A stretch of 6,619 bases of DNA from Chloroflexota bacterium (GTDB taxonomy: Bacteria > Chloroflexota > Dehalococcoidia > Lucifugimonadales > Lucifugimonadaceae). Where the stretch lies: NCBI GenBank assembly GCA_002725925.1, contig PBRL01000035.1, positions 1-6,619 of the forward strand. Reading direction: 5' to 3'. A program made the position numbers and the translations under genes. This document shows, in pieces, positions 1-6,538 of the stretch. The notes beneath the pieces were generated by a model. That model had not been told where the DNA came from. It saw nothing but the letters and a program-made list of their open reading frames with translations, and did not search any database. The first letter of the stretch is position 1. Every line of letters begins with the position of its first letter.

Positions 1-2043
1 GCTCGATCCAAGAATGGGAAGTCCAGCAACACCCAATGATTGAGAGAGATTGATAGCCGTCTGGCCACCAAATTGCACCATCGTTGCAGGAATTGACTGC
101 CCTTCGCCTTCATTCTCTATGATGTCTCGAACGCTCTCTTCGTCGAGTGGCTCAAAATACAAACGGTCAGATATATCGAAATCAGTCGAAACGGTTTCAG
201 GATTTGAATTGACCATGACAGCTTTTATGCCCAACGCCTGCAAGGCTAATGCTGCGTGAACAGAACAATAATCAAATTCAATACCTTGGCCTATTCTTAT
301 CGGGCCGCTTCCCAAGACGACAGCAACGGCGTCATCCGATGAAACAGCTTCGTTCTCTTGCTCATATGTTGAATAAAAATATGGAGTAACTGCTTCAAAC
401 TCACCGGCACAAGTGTCTACCATTTTGTAGACAGGTTTTAATCCCCACTCCTTCCGCATTGACCTGACCTGCTCCGGAAGATAATCCGCAAGCGATCCGA
501 TTTGAGCATCCGAAAAACCCATTCGTTTCGCGTTTCGCATGAGATCAGGCGTCAGTTCTTCCGCCAACAGCTGGCGTTCCATCCCAATAATTCTCGAAAG
601 AGCATGGGAGAACCAAGGATCTATACCTGTCTCCAGCGTCACTGACTCGACAGAACGTCCACTGCGTATCGCAGCTGCCAATTTCCACAAACGATCATCA
701 TCCGCAAGAAGTTGTGAAGGTTCGCCAGCTGTCCAATTAGGATCTTCCCACAAAAGCGAACCACGACCATTCTCAAGAGATCGGATTGCCTTCTGCAATG
801 CAGCCTCAAATGTACGGTCGATTGCCATGACTTCGCCGGTAGCTTTCATTTGAGTTCCAAGAGAACGATCACCCATAGGAAATTTATCGAACGGCCATCG
901 CGGAATTTTCACCACACAATAATCCAGAGCAGGCTCAAATGCAGCTGTCGTTTTCTCAGTTACAGCATTTGATATCTCTGCAAGCGTCTTACCGAGAGCA
1001 ATTTTTGCGGCAACCCGTGCAATGGGGTAGCCGGTCGCCTTTGAGGCCAGGGCAGAAGATCGACTCACGCGAGGATTAACTTCAATGACGTAATACATGG
1101 AGCCATCTTCGTCATAGCCTGACCCTTCACCAATCGTCGCAGCAACCATTTTGGAGGGACGATATGCCAGTTGAACATTGCAACCACCTTTAATATCAAG
1201 GCCCGTAATAATATTCAGAGATGCCGTACGAAGCCGCTGATAGTCCTTGTCATTGAGCGTCTGGCTAGGTGCAACAACGATGGAATCGCCAGTATGTACG
1301 CCCATAGGATCTAGGTTTTCCATATTGCAAATCGTGATGACATTTCCCTCACCATCTCGCATCACTTCATACTCAATCTCTTTCCAACCAAGAAGAGAGC
1401 GCTCGATGAGTACCTGGCCAACTTTGCTGGCCGCAATTCCACCACTTGCAATATCGCGAAGTTCATCTTCATTATGTGCGATTCCACCCCCTGTGCCACC
1501 GAGCGTATACGCGGGTCGCACAACTGCGGGGTAACCGATCTCAGATCCAGCAACGATAGCTTCCTCTATTGACTCAACTGCATACGATGGAAGTACCGGC
1601 TCACCAATCCGTTCAAGAAGATCGCGAAATTTTTCGCGATCCTCAGCCATTTCAACGGAAGCCACGGAGGTACCCAGTGTTTTGACGCTGTACTTCTCGA
1701 GAATCCCCATCTCCTCTAGATCCACCAAAAGATTAAGACCGGTCTGCCCACCAAGAGTTCCTAACACACCATCCGGACGCTCTCTCGCAATAATTCTTTC
1801 AAGCACAGGAACAGTTAATGGTTCGATATAGATACGATCAGCCATATCTTCATCCGTCATGATCGTTGCTGGATTAGAGTTGACCAAAACGACTTCTACT
1901 CCCTCCTCACGAAGAGAACGACAGGCCTGAGTACCCGCGTAGTCGAATTCAGCGGCCTGCCCAATGATGATTGGACCTGAGCCAATTACAAGTACTTTTT
2001 TAGGCATATCGTTGGGCGGATTGTTGCCCAGCACTCTCGTCAA
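1..2043 (-). CDS. carB: Carbamoyl-phosphate synthase large subunit, 5' part (runs off left edge)
   Basis: CarB uses two ATP, bicarbonate and ammonia channelled from CarA to make carbamoyl phosphate in the cytoplasm, for pyrimidines and arginine. I translated 681 uninterrupted codons; the family is about 1,070 residues, so the C-terminal part lies outside. Visible: the carboxyphosphate half (about residues 15-410) opening with VLVIGSGPIIIGQAAEFDY, then LGGQTGLNL (98-106), RPAYTLGGTGGG (176-187), MGVHTGDS (247-254) and metal-site residues Q291, E321, N323 and R325; the oligomerisation domain (about 410-560); and the start of the second ATP-grasp half with VVLGSGPIRIGQGIEFDY (575-592). I chose a TTG start because AAGGAG lies exactly 6 nt upstream and TGA directly precedes it in frame. 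The in-frame ATG at 2007, just before the conserved KKVLVIG, has no ribosome-binding site. The gene follows carA after 64 nt. Oddity: residues 292-320 are 16 longer than the same segment of E. coli CarB as I recall it. Identity is very secure; the start is probable. Confidence 0.97.
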   Translation of the reverse strand, partial: MTRVLGNNPPNDMPKKVLVIGSGPIIIGQAAEFDYAGTQACRSLREEGVEVVLVNSNPATIMTDEDMADRIYIEPLTVPVLERIIARERPDGVLGTLGGQTGLNLLVDLEEMGILEKYSVKTLGTSVASVEMAEDREKFRDLLERIGEPVLPSYAVESIEEAIVAGSEIGYPAVVRPAYTLGGTGGGIAHNEDELRDIASGGIAASKVGQVLIERSLLGWKEIEYEVMRDGEGNVITICNMENLDPMGVHTGDSIVVAPSQTLNDKDYQRLRTASLNIITGLDIKGGCNVQLAYRPSKMVAATIGEGSGYDEDGSMYYVIEVNPRVSRSSALASKATGYPIARVAAKIALGKTLAEISNAVTEKTTAAFEPALDYCVVKIPRWPFDKFPMGDRSLGTQMKATGEVMAIDRTFEAALQKAIRSLENGRGSLLWEDPNWTAGEPSQLLADDDRLWKLAAAIRSGRSVESVTLETGIDPWFSHALSRIIGMERQLLAEELTPDLMRNAKRMGFSDAQIGSLADYLPEQVRSMRKEWGLKPVYKMVDTCAGEFEAVTPYFYSTYEQENEAVSSDDAVAVVLGSGPIRIGQGIEFDYCSVHAALALQALGIKAVMVNSNPETVSTDFDISDRLYFEPLDEESVRDIIENEGEGQSIPATMVQFGGQTAINLSQSLGVAGLPILGSS

Positions 2044-2049
2044 TCAAGT

Positions 2050-2055
2050 CTCCTT
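2050..2055 (-). promoter_or_regulatory. carB ribosome-binding site deciding a TTG start
   Basis: The minus strand reads AAGGAG, then 6 nt (acttga), then TTG. This is a near-ideal Shine-Dalgarno match and spacing. No other in-frame start (GTG at 2034, ATG at 2007) has a comparable site at a usable distance. Confidence 0.8.
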
Positions 2056-2107
2056 TTCACACACAGTGACAGTGTTATTCAATCTAACCGGCGCAAATAT
2101 GAAATTC

Positions 2108-3313
2108 CTAATACTTTATAGCGACTCCAATTTGAATCATTTTCAAAAACCGATCAAAGAGATACTCGCTATCATGGGGGCCTGGGGAAGCTTCAGAGTG
2201 ATATTGAATAGTCATAATCGGCAGATCTCTATGCCGAAGACCTTCAACCGTATTGTCATTCAGATTAACGTGACTGATTTCCAGCGCCGCAGGAAGACCG
2301 TCTGGGTCCACTGCGTAACCATGATTTTGTGCGGTAACGTAAACACGACCAGATGCAAGGTCCTTAACCGGTTGATTTGCTCCTCGATGCCCAAAATGCA
2401 ATTTAAAAGTATCTGCTCCAAATGATCGAGCAATCACCTGATGCCCCAAACAAATCCCCATAATCGGAACCTTGCCTACCAGTCCTCTGGCAGTTTCCAC
2501 GGAACGATCAAGCAATTCAGGATCGCCCGGACCTGGCGAAAGCATCACACCATCAGGTTTCTGTTTTAAAATTTCCCTCGCGGATACATCATCAGGGACG
2601 ACAACGACCTCACAGCCTCGGGCGCGTAATGATCGGAGGATATTCAATTTGACTCCGTAGTCATTAACCACAATCTTGATCAGATTATCCTCGATGCCTC
2701 GTTCATCTACTGTTGCCTTAACCCCACGCCCCATTCCTCCTTGACGAGCCCTCGCCCGCAGATCACGGTAAGCGCGAGAGCGTTCTCCGGCGTCTCCTTC
2801 CCAGGCATAGATGTTATTAGTGGAGACATCTCTTACAACGTCAAACTCGCCATAACGCGGAGCCTCTGCCAATGCCTGTAGAGCATGAGACACACTTCCA
2901 CTTGGAGTGATAATGCCCATCATTACCCCAGATGACCGCAGTTTCCGAGTAACCGCACGGGTATCGATACCTGAGACTCCGGGGATGCCATTCTGCGATA
3001 GATAGTCGTGTACCGTGCCCTCGGACAGGGGATGGGAGGGTGCATCACAATCTTCGCGTACTACAAAACCAGTCACCTGTACCCGTGTGGATTCAACATC
3101 GGCTTCACTAGTGCCATAATTTCCAATCATTGGATAAGTCGGGACAAGAATTTGACCGCCATATGAAGGATCGGTGAGCATCTCCTGGTAACCCGTCATA
3201 GAGGTATTGAAAACTACCTCGCCGATCACCTCTTTCTGAGCCCCGAGCCTTTGACCCTGAAATACCGAACCGTCTTCAAGAATTAAATACGTGTCGGCAC
3301 GTACATCACTCAT
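2108..3313 (-). CDS. carA: Carbamoyl-phosphate synthase small subunit (glutaminase)
   Basis: CarA hydrolyses glutamine and feeds the ammonia to CarB. It has 401 residues against about 380 in E. coli. The N-terminal CarA-specific domain occupies about 8-165, with GEVVFNTSMTGYQEMLTDPS at 31-50 and SGIDTRAVTRKLR at 114-126. The class I glutamine amidotransferase domain occupies about 213-390: nucleophile C288 in GICLGHQ, H372 and E374 in QYHSEASPGPH, and substrate-side motifs GHRGANQPVKD (308-318) and QNHGYAV (329-335). The extra length lies mainly in an Arg/Gly-rich linker at about 172-210 between the domains. The ATG overlaps the pyrC stop (ATGA), with AGGA 7 nt upstream, which suggests translational coupling to pyrC. 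The stop is TAG. The catalytic triad is intact, so the glutaminase should be active. Confidence 0.97.
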   Translation of the reverse strand: MSDVRADTYLILEDGSVFQGQRLGAQKEVIGEVVFNTSMTGYQEMLTDPSYGGQILVPTYPMIGNYGTSEADVESTRVQVTGFVVREDCDAPSHPLSEGTVHDYLSQNGIPGVSGIDTRAVTRKLRSSGVMMGIITPSGSVSHALQALAEAPRYGEFDVVRDVSTNNIYAWEGDAGERSRAYRDLRARARQGGMGRGVKATVDERGIEDNLIKIVVNDYGVKLNILRSLRARGCEVVVVPDDVSAREILKQKPDGVMLSPGPGDPELLDRSVETARGLVGKVPIMGICLGHQVIARSFGADTFKLHFGHRGANQPVKDLASGRVYVTAQNHGYAVDPDGLPAALEISHVNLNDNTVEGLRHRDLPIMTIQYHSEASPGPHDSEYLFDRFLKMIQIGVAIKY

Positions 3314-4665
3314 CCGTTATTCCTAACTTCAAGTTGAGAGTGAAACACAGTCTTACCCTGATATATGGTTCTCACAACTCGACCTGTCAGTTCTACCCCG
3401 TTCAATGGTGTATTCACACTTTTCGAGGCAAACGTGCTCGGATCAACGACCCACAGGTTAAACGGATCAATAAGTGTGACATCAGCTGAAAATCCTTTTC
3501 TCAGGCGACCCACGTCCCGACCCAATATAGATGCTGGGTGTGTTGTTAGTGATTCAATCAATCGCACCAGTGAAATTTGCCCGTTATTCACTAAGCCGAA
3601 CACCGACGAAAATGCCGTTTCAAGCACATTTATACCTGGCGCAGCTTCGTTATATGTACAAACTTTGTCAGTCGCAGCATGGGGAGCATGATCCGTAGCA
3701 ATGATGTCAATAACACCGTCGCGCAAAGCATCAACTAACGCTCGCACGTCCGCCTTACTGCGTAACGGAGGATTGACTCTCGTATTCGTGTCGTAACTCT
3801 CTAACCCCACACTAGATGGCACCTCACCTTTCAGACCAAACACCCACTCCTCACTAAGCGTTAAATGGTGAGGCGTAACTTCTGCAGTGACGTTTACTCC
3901 GCGTTCCTTTGCCGAGCGCAGTACTTCTATAGATCCAATTGTAGAAATATGCGGTACATGAAGCTGCGTCTTTGTCAGATCGGCCAAATATAAATCACGA
4001 GCAACCATCGCGCTTTCAGCCTCATTTGGAGCTCCGGGAAGACCAAGTCTGGTTGCAACCACGCCTGCAGTCATCACCCCTCCATCAGTTATTTTTTTAT
4101 CCTCAGCATGGTTTATGACAGGAAGCCCGACTTCAGCGGAATAAGCAAGAGCTTGACGCATCAAATTTCCATCTTCGACTGCATTGCCATCATCAGAAAA
4201 TCCAATTACACCGGCGTCCGCAAGTTCCCCCATAGGGGCAAGCTGTTTACCATGTTGACCTACTGAAATAGCTCCGATCGGGAGAACTCTCACTACGCCA
4301 TCGACAGCAGCCCTCCGGATCACATCCTCAACAGTGCCTGCCGAATCTTGAACAGGATCGGTATTGGGCATAGCACAAATTGTCGTAAAGCCCCCACGAG
4401 CCGCAGCGCGAGTTCCTGAGGTGATAGTTTCTTTCCACTCCTGCCCTGGATCCCGTAAGTGAGTATGGAGGTCGATAAATCCTGGCGACACGATCATACC
4501 GATAGCATCAATCACCTCATATCCATCAAATTTACTTTCACCCGTCTTCAAAGTAACTTCTTCGATCCTGCCATCGGAAATTAAAACGTCAGAAATCTGA
4601 TCGATTCCCTCGCCAGGATCTAGCACCCTACCACCCGTTATTGCCAGTTTATTTCTGGCTGCCAA
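3310..4665 (-). CDS. pyrC: Dihydroorotase, class I
   Basis: PyrC is the zinc amidohydrolase that reversibly cyclises N-carbamoyl-L-aspartate to dihydroorotate. Residue numbers here count from a GTG at 4686. Visible are FIDLHTHLRDPGQEWKE (70-86) with the HxH metal pair H74/H76, MPNTDP (106-111), GFSDDG (162-167), whose Asp sits where other amidohydrolases have a carboxylated Lys as in class I enzymes, H193 in INHAED, H246 in HVPHIST and D332 in ATDHAPHA. All expected metal and substrate residues are present. I prefer the TTG start at codon 8, which gives 451 residues, because AAGGAG lies exactly 6 nt upstream of it. The GTG at 4686 has no ribosome-binding site, and the ATG at 4671 directly abuts the AAGGAG. 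The gene lies 29 nt after pyrB and overlaps carA by 4 nt. Class I dihydroorotases are known to associate with PyrB in some bacteria, so a complex is possible. Confidence 0.95.
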   Translation of the reverse strand: MAARNKLAITGGRVLDPGEGIDQISDVLISDGRIEEVTLKTGESKFDGYEVIDAIGMIVSPGFIDLHTHLRDPGQEWKETITSGTRAAARGGFTTICAMPNTDPVQDSAGTVEDVIRRAAVDGVVRVLPIGAISVGQHGKQLAPMGELADAGVIGFSDDGNAVEDGNLMRQALAYSAEVGLPVINHAEDKKITDGGVMTAGVVATRLGLPGAPNEAESAMVARDLYLADLTKTQLHVPHISTIGSIEVLRSAKERGVNVTAEVTPHHLTLSEEWVFGLKGEVPSSVGLESYDTNTRVNPPLRSKADVRALVDALRDGVIDIIATDHAPHAATDKVCTYNEAAPGINVLETAFSSVFGLVNNGQISLVRLIESLTTHPASILGRDVGRLRKGFSADVTLIDPFNLWVVDPSTFASKSVNTPLNGVELTGRVVRTIYQGKTVFHSQLEVRNNG

Positions 4666-4671
4666 AAGCAT

Positions 4672-4677
4672 CTCCTT
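4672..4677 (-). promoter_or_regulatory. pyrC ribosome-binding site deciding a TTG start
   Basis: AAGGAG on the minus strand is followed by 6 nt (atgctt) and TTG at 4665-4663. The motif and spacing are the same as at carB. It lies inside the longer GTG-started frame, so that longer frame would hide a real ribosome-binding site in codons 4-5. Confidence 0.7.
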
Positions 4678-4694
4678 ATTATTCACCGAACGAA

Positions 4695-5741
4695 TTAATT
4701 CGGCTCCGAACTTTCGCCATTTCTGATGGTTCGCACCGAATTACCCGGAGCGCATAGCATGTATAAAACAGCCATGCGCACCGCTACCCCATTACGAACC
4801 TGCTCCTCAACAACACTCTGCACTCCATGCGCAACATCGCTTGAAATTTCCACACCTTCGTTCATCGGACCCGGGTGCATCAGCAACGCTGCGTCGTTCG
4901 CAAGAGCCATTTTCTGAGAATTAATACCCCAACGTGCTGAATATTCTCGAAGACTCGGTAGGTGCCCGGCATCCTGACGTTCTTTTTGAATTCTCAATGG
5001 CATTACCACATCAGCTCCATCAACCGCTTGTTCAACCGATTTCACAAGCTGCAATCCCCCAAAACCCGACTCATCCGACAATGTGGAGCCCAGTTCCCAT
5101 TCATCAGGCAATAACGTATTGGGACATGAAACTACAACCTCAGCACCCATCTTTTGAAAGGCGATGATGTCTGATCGCGCCACCCGGCTGTATAAGATGT
5201 CCCCAACTATCGCTATCTTTTTTCCTGATATGTTGCCGAGATGATTACGTACCGTAAAAAGATCGAGTATCGACTGCGTCGGATGCGCATGAGTTCCATC
5301 ACCGGCATTCACAATCGAAGCATCAATGTGATTCGAAATGAAATAAGGGGCTCCGGAATGTGGATGACGCACAACCAAAGCGTCAATCTGCATCGCTTGT
5401 AAGGTCTTTACTGTATTCAACAGTGATTCGCCCTTGGAAACACTACTGGCTGATGCCGTGACGTTGATGACATCAGCTCCAAGTATTTTCCCGGCCTGCT
5501 CAAATGACACACGCGTTCGCGTGCTGTCCTCAAAAAACATAGTGATGATCGTCTTACCACGCAATGCAGGTGTCTTACGAACATCTCTAGCGGTAATTTC
5601 CAGCATACCTTCAGCTGTATCCAACAAGTCCGATATTTCAGAAGCACTAAGATCATCAACATCAAGAAGATGCCTGCGGGGTTGAGATTGAATCGTATCT
5701 TGCGCTAAATAAGTTGGTGAAACGGTAAATTGTCGTGCCAT
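4695..5741 (-). CDS. pyrB: Aspartate carbamoyltransferase catalytic chain
   Basis: PyrB transfers the carbamoyl group to L-aspartate, the first committed step of pyrimidine synthesis. It has 348 residues against about 310 in E. coli, with extra residues at both ends (about 12 before HLLDVDDLS and a polar tail after 331). Carbamoyl-phosphate site: FFEDSTRTRVSFE (69-81), with S73, T74, R75 and T76. The loop contributed by the neighbouring subunit has S99 and K103 in SSVSKGES. R125 is in RHPHSGAP, and H153 and Q156 are in HAHPTQSILDLF. The aspartate side shows R186 in GDILYSRVARS, R250 in PLRIQKER and HPGPMNEGVEI (289-299). All catalytic residues known from the E. coli enzyme have counterparts. 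The start overlaps the pyrR stop (TAATG), with only a weak GGGA 6 nt upstream, so translation is probably coupled to pyrR. No pyrI regulatory chain is seen in the window. Confidence 0.97.
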   Translation of the reverse strand: MARQFTVSPTYLAQDTIQSQPRRHLLDVDDLSASEISDLLDTAEGMLEITARDVRKTPALRGKTIITMFFEDSTRTRVSFEQAGKILGADVINVTASASSVSKGESLLNTVKTLQAMQIDALVVRHPHSGAPYFISNHIDASIVNAGDGTHAHPTQSILDLFTVRNHLGNISGKKIAIVGDILYSRVARSDIIAFQKMGAEVVVSCPNTLLPDEWELGSTLSDESGFGGLQLVKSVEQAVDGADVVMPLRIQKERQDAGHLPSLREYSARWGINSQKMALANDAALLMHPGPMNEGVEISSDVAHGVQSVVEEQVRNGVAVRMAVLYMLCAPGNSVRTIRNGESSEPN

Positions 5742-6283
5742 TAGTCATCCCGCTCAATCAATACAGCATCCTCACCATCAATTTCAAGCATTCGAACTTG
5801 CACACGTTCGTCGCGAGACGTGGGGAGATTCTTCCCGATATAGTCGGGACGAATCGGGAGTTCACGATGTCCCCTGTCAACCAACACTGCTAGTTGTATT
5901 CGGCTTGCCCGTCCGAAATCAAGCAATGCCTCCATCGCAGCACGAATGGTTCGCCCTGTATATAAAACATCGTCAACTATAACCACCAGTCGACCATCTA
6001 CACTAGTAGGAATGTCAGAGGGCAGAAGGGGTTGACCGGAAGCAACCTGAGGGTCGTCGCGCCATAGCCTAGGATCAAGAGATCCAACTGTGGGCTTAAA
6101 GTCTTCTATATCTGCAATATTTTCGGCTATCCGCCGTGCCAGGTGAACTCCCCGAGTTTGCAATCCAACCAAAATAAGATCATCAGAAGCAGCATTTTGT
6201 TCAAGTATCTCGTGCGAAATCCTCGTCAACGCCCTGCGAATACCGTCCGAAGTTAGAAGGACTCTATTAATACCACTCGCCAC
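5741..6283 (-). CDS. pyrR: PyrR attenuation regulator / uracil phosphoribosyltransferase
   Basis: PyrR is a UMP-responsive RNA-binding protein that promotes termination in pyr leaders. Many members also convert uracil and PRPP to UMP. From the GTG start the protein is 180 residues, close to the 181 of Bacillus subtilis PyrR. Features are IRRALTRISHEI (15-26), LVGLQTRGVHLARR (38-51), LWRDD (73-77), the PRPP-binding loop VVIVDDVLYTGRT (100-112), LAVLVDRGHRELPIRPDYIG (131-150) and KNLPTS (151-156). Start choice: GTG at 6283 has GGAG 5 nt upstream and leaves a normal-length N terminus. The ATG at 6304 has no ribosome-binding site but remains possible (187 residues). The frame is open further upstream only because it reads through the attenuator. 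The leader directly in front carries a PyrR-binding loop, so autoregulation of the operon is strongly indicated. The gene overlaps pyrB by 1 nt. Confidence 0.95.
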   Translation of the reverse strand: MASGINRVLLTSDGIRRALTRISHEILEQNAASDDLILVGLQTRGVHLARRIAENIADIEDFKPTVGSLDPRLWRDDPQVASGQPLLPSDIPTSVDGRLVVIVDDVLYTGRTIRAAMEALLDFGRASRIQLAVLVDRGHRELPIRPDYIGKNLPTSRDERVQVRMLEIDGEDAVLIERDD

Positions 6284-6318
6284 ATTCACTCCAATTTTTA
6301 CCATTGATAAAGAGGCAC

Positions 6319-6349
6319 AAAAAAATCCTTGCAGTGGCGGCAAGGATTT
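6319..6349 (-). terminator. Intrinsic terminator (attenuator) upstream of pyrR
   Basis: The minus-strand RNA has AAAUCCUUGC (6349-6340), a 7-nt loop CGCCACU, then the exact complement GCAAGGAUUU (6332-6323), with a run of seven U (6325-6319). This perfect 10-bp hairpin plus U-tract stops 35 nt before the pyrR GTG. Because it lies between the promoter region and the first gene, it is an attenuator and not an end-of-operon terminator. Confidence 0.93.
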
Positions 6350-6430
6350 GGTGTTGCGCTGGTGACGATTGACATGTTTATCAGGGCAGCAAGCTGCGGA
6401 AAACACGTGTCTAGTCAAGTTCCCTTGCCA
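6338..6430 (-). promoter_or_regulatory. Predicted antiterminator helix of the pyr leader
   Basis: RNA UGGCAAGGG (6430-6422) can pair with UCCUUGCCG (6346-6338): seven Watson-Crick pairs (GGCAAGG with CCUUGCC) flanked by two G-U pairs. The upstream strand is part of the PyrR-binding loop and the downstream strand is the left arm of the terminator, so this helix excludes both. The enclosed sequence forms its own stem, GACA-CG-UGUUU (6411-6401) with AAACAUGUC (6379-6371), and an apical hairpin GCAG-CUUG-CUGC (6397-6386). Pairing was worked out by hand; no energy was computed. Confidence 0.75.
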
Positions 6431-6454
6431 GCCTCACTGGACTGGATTTAAAGG
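6421..6454 (-). promoter_or_regulatory. PyrR-binding loop (anti-antiterminator) in pyr leader RNA
   Basis: The minus-strand RNA contains CCUUUAAAU followed by CCAGUCCAGUGAGGCUGG (6445-6428) and CAAGGGA. This closely matches the PyrR-binding element known from Bacillus pyr leaders (CAGUCCAGAGAGGCUG core, flanked by CUUUAAA and AAGG). The upper stem pairs CCAG with CUGG and CC with GG, with a bulged U and an AGUGA loop. The flanking CCUU can pair with AAGG across an internal bulge. Bound PyrR-UMP should stabilise this fold and sequester the antiterminator arm GGCAAGG (6429-6423). Confidence 0.92.
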
Positions 6455-6463
6455 CCCATCAAT

Positions 6464-6511
6464 ATTCTATTCTCTATTATCCAGACTACCACCCAACCAA
6501 AAATTACACAA
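6464..6511 (-). promoter_or_regulatory. Candidate operon promoter region
   Basis: Transcription must start upstream of the PyrR-binding loop at 6454. Two weak sigma-70-like options are visible on the minus strand: TTGTGT (6511-6506), 17 nt, TAGTCT (6488-6483); or a better -10, TAGAAT (6469-6464), with no convincing -35. The second would start the RNA at about 6457, just before the binding loop. Neither is a strong match. Confidence 0.3.
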
Positions 6512-6538
6512 TCATTAGACATTAACACCCCAATCACG

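Noticed and set aside
539..853. Plus-strand 104-codon open frame, and similar plus-strand frames at 1247-1534, 3365-3691 and 5434-5685
   Set aside because: All lie antisense to strongly conserved coding sequence, are Ser/Arg-rich, and lack ribosome-binding sites and family features.
1621..1640. Perfect inverted repeat ATCGCGAAA-TT-TTTCGCGAT
   Set aside because: It lies inside conserved carB coding sequence (encoding DREKFRD, a motif typical of CarB), and the symmetry follows from codon choice. There is no U-run or operon logic, so chance is the simplest explanation.
2044..2107. Possible small gene, hairpin or internal promoter in the carA-carB gap
   Set aside because: Only a weak ACAC/GTGT pairing and a CACTGT direct repeat are visible. 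There is no U-run, no good -10/-35 pair and no short frame with a ribosome-binding site other than carB's own.
1964..2425. Plus-strand 153-codon open frame across the carA/carB junction
   Set aside because: It is antisense to conserved carA and carB sequence, shows no recognisable motifs and has a low-complexity, non-protein-like composition. It is a shadow frame.
6284..6418. A 45-residue N-terminal extension of PyrR, read from a TTG at 6418
   Set aside because: It is translated from the attenuator: it reads through the antiterminator region and the terminator hairpin. It has no clear ribosome-binding site and would make PyrR far longer than the family.
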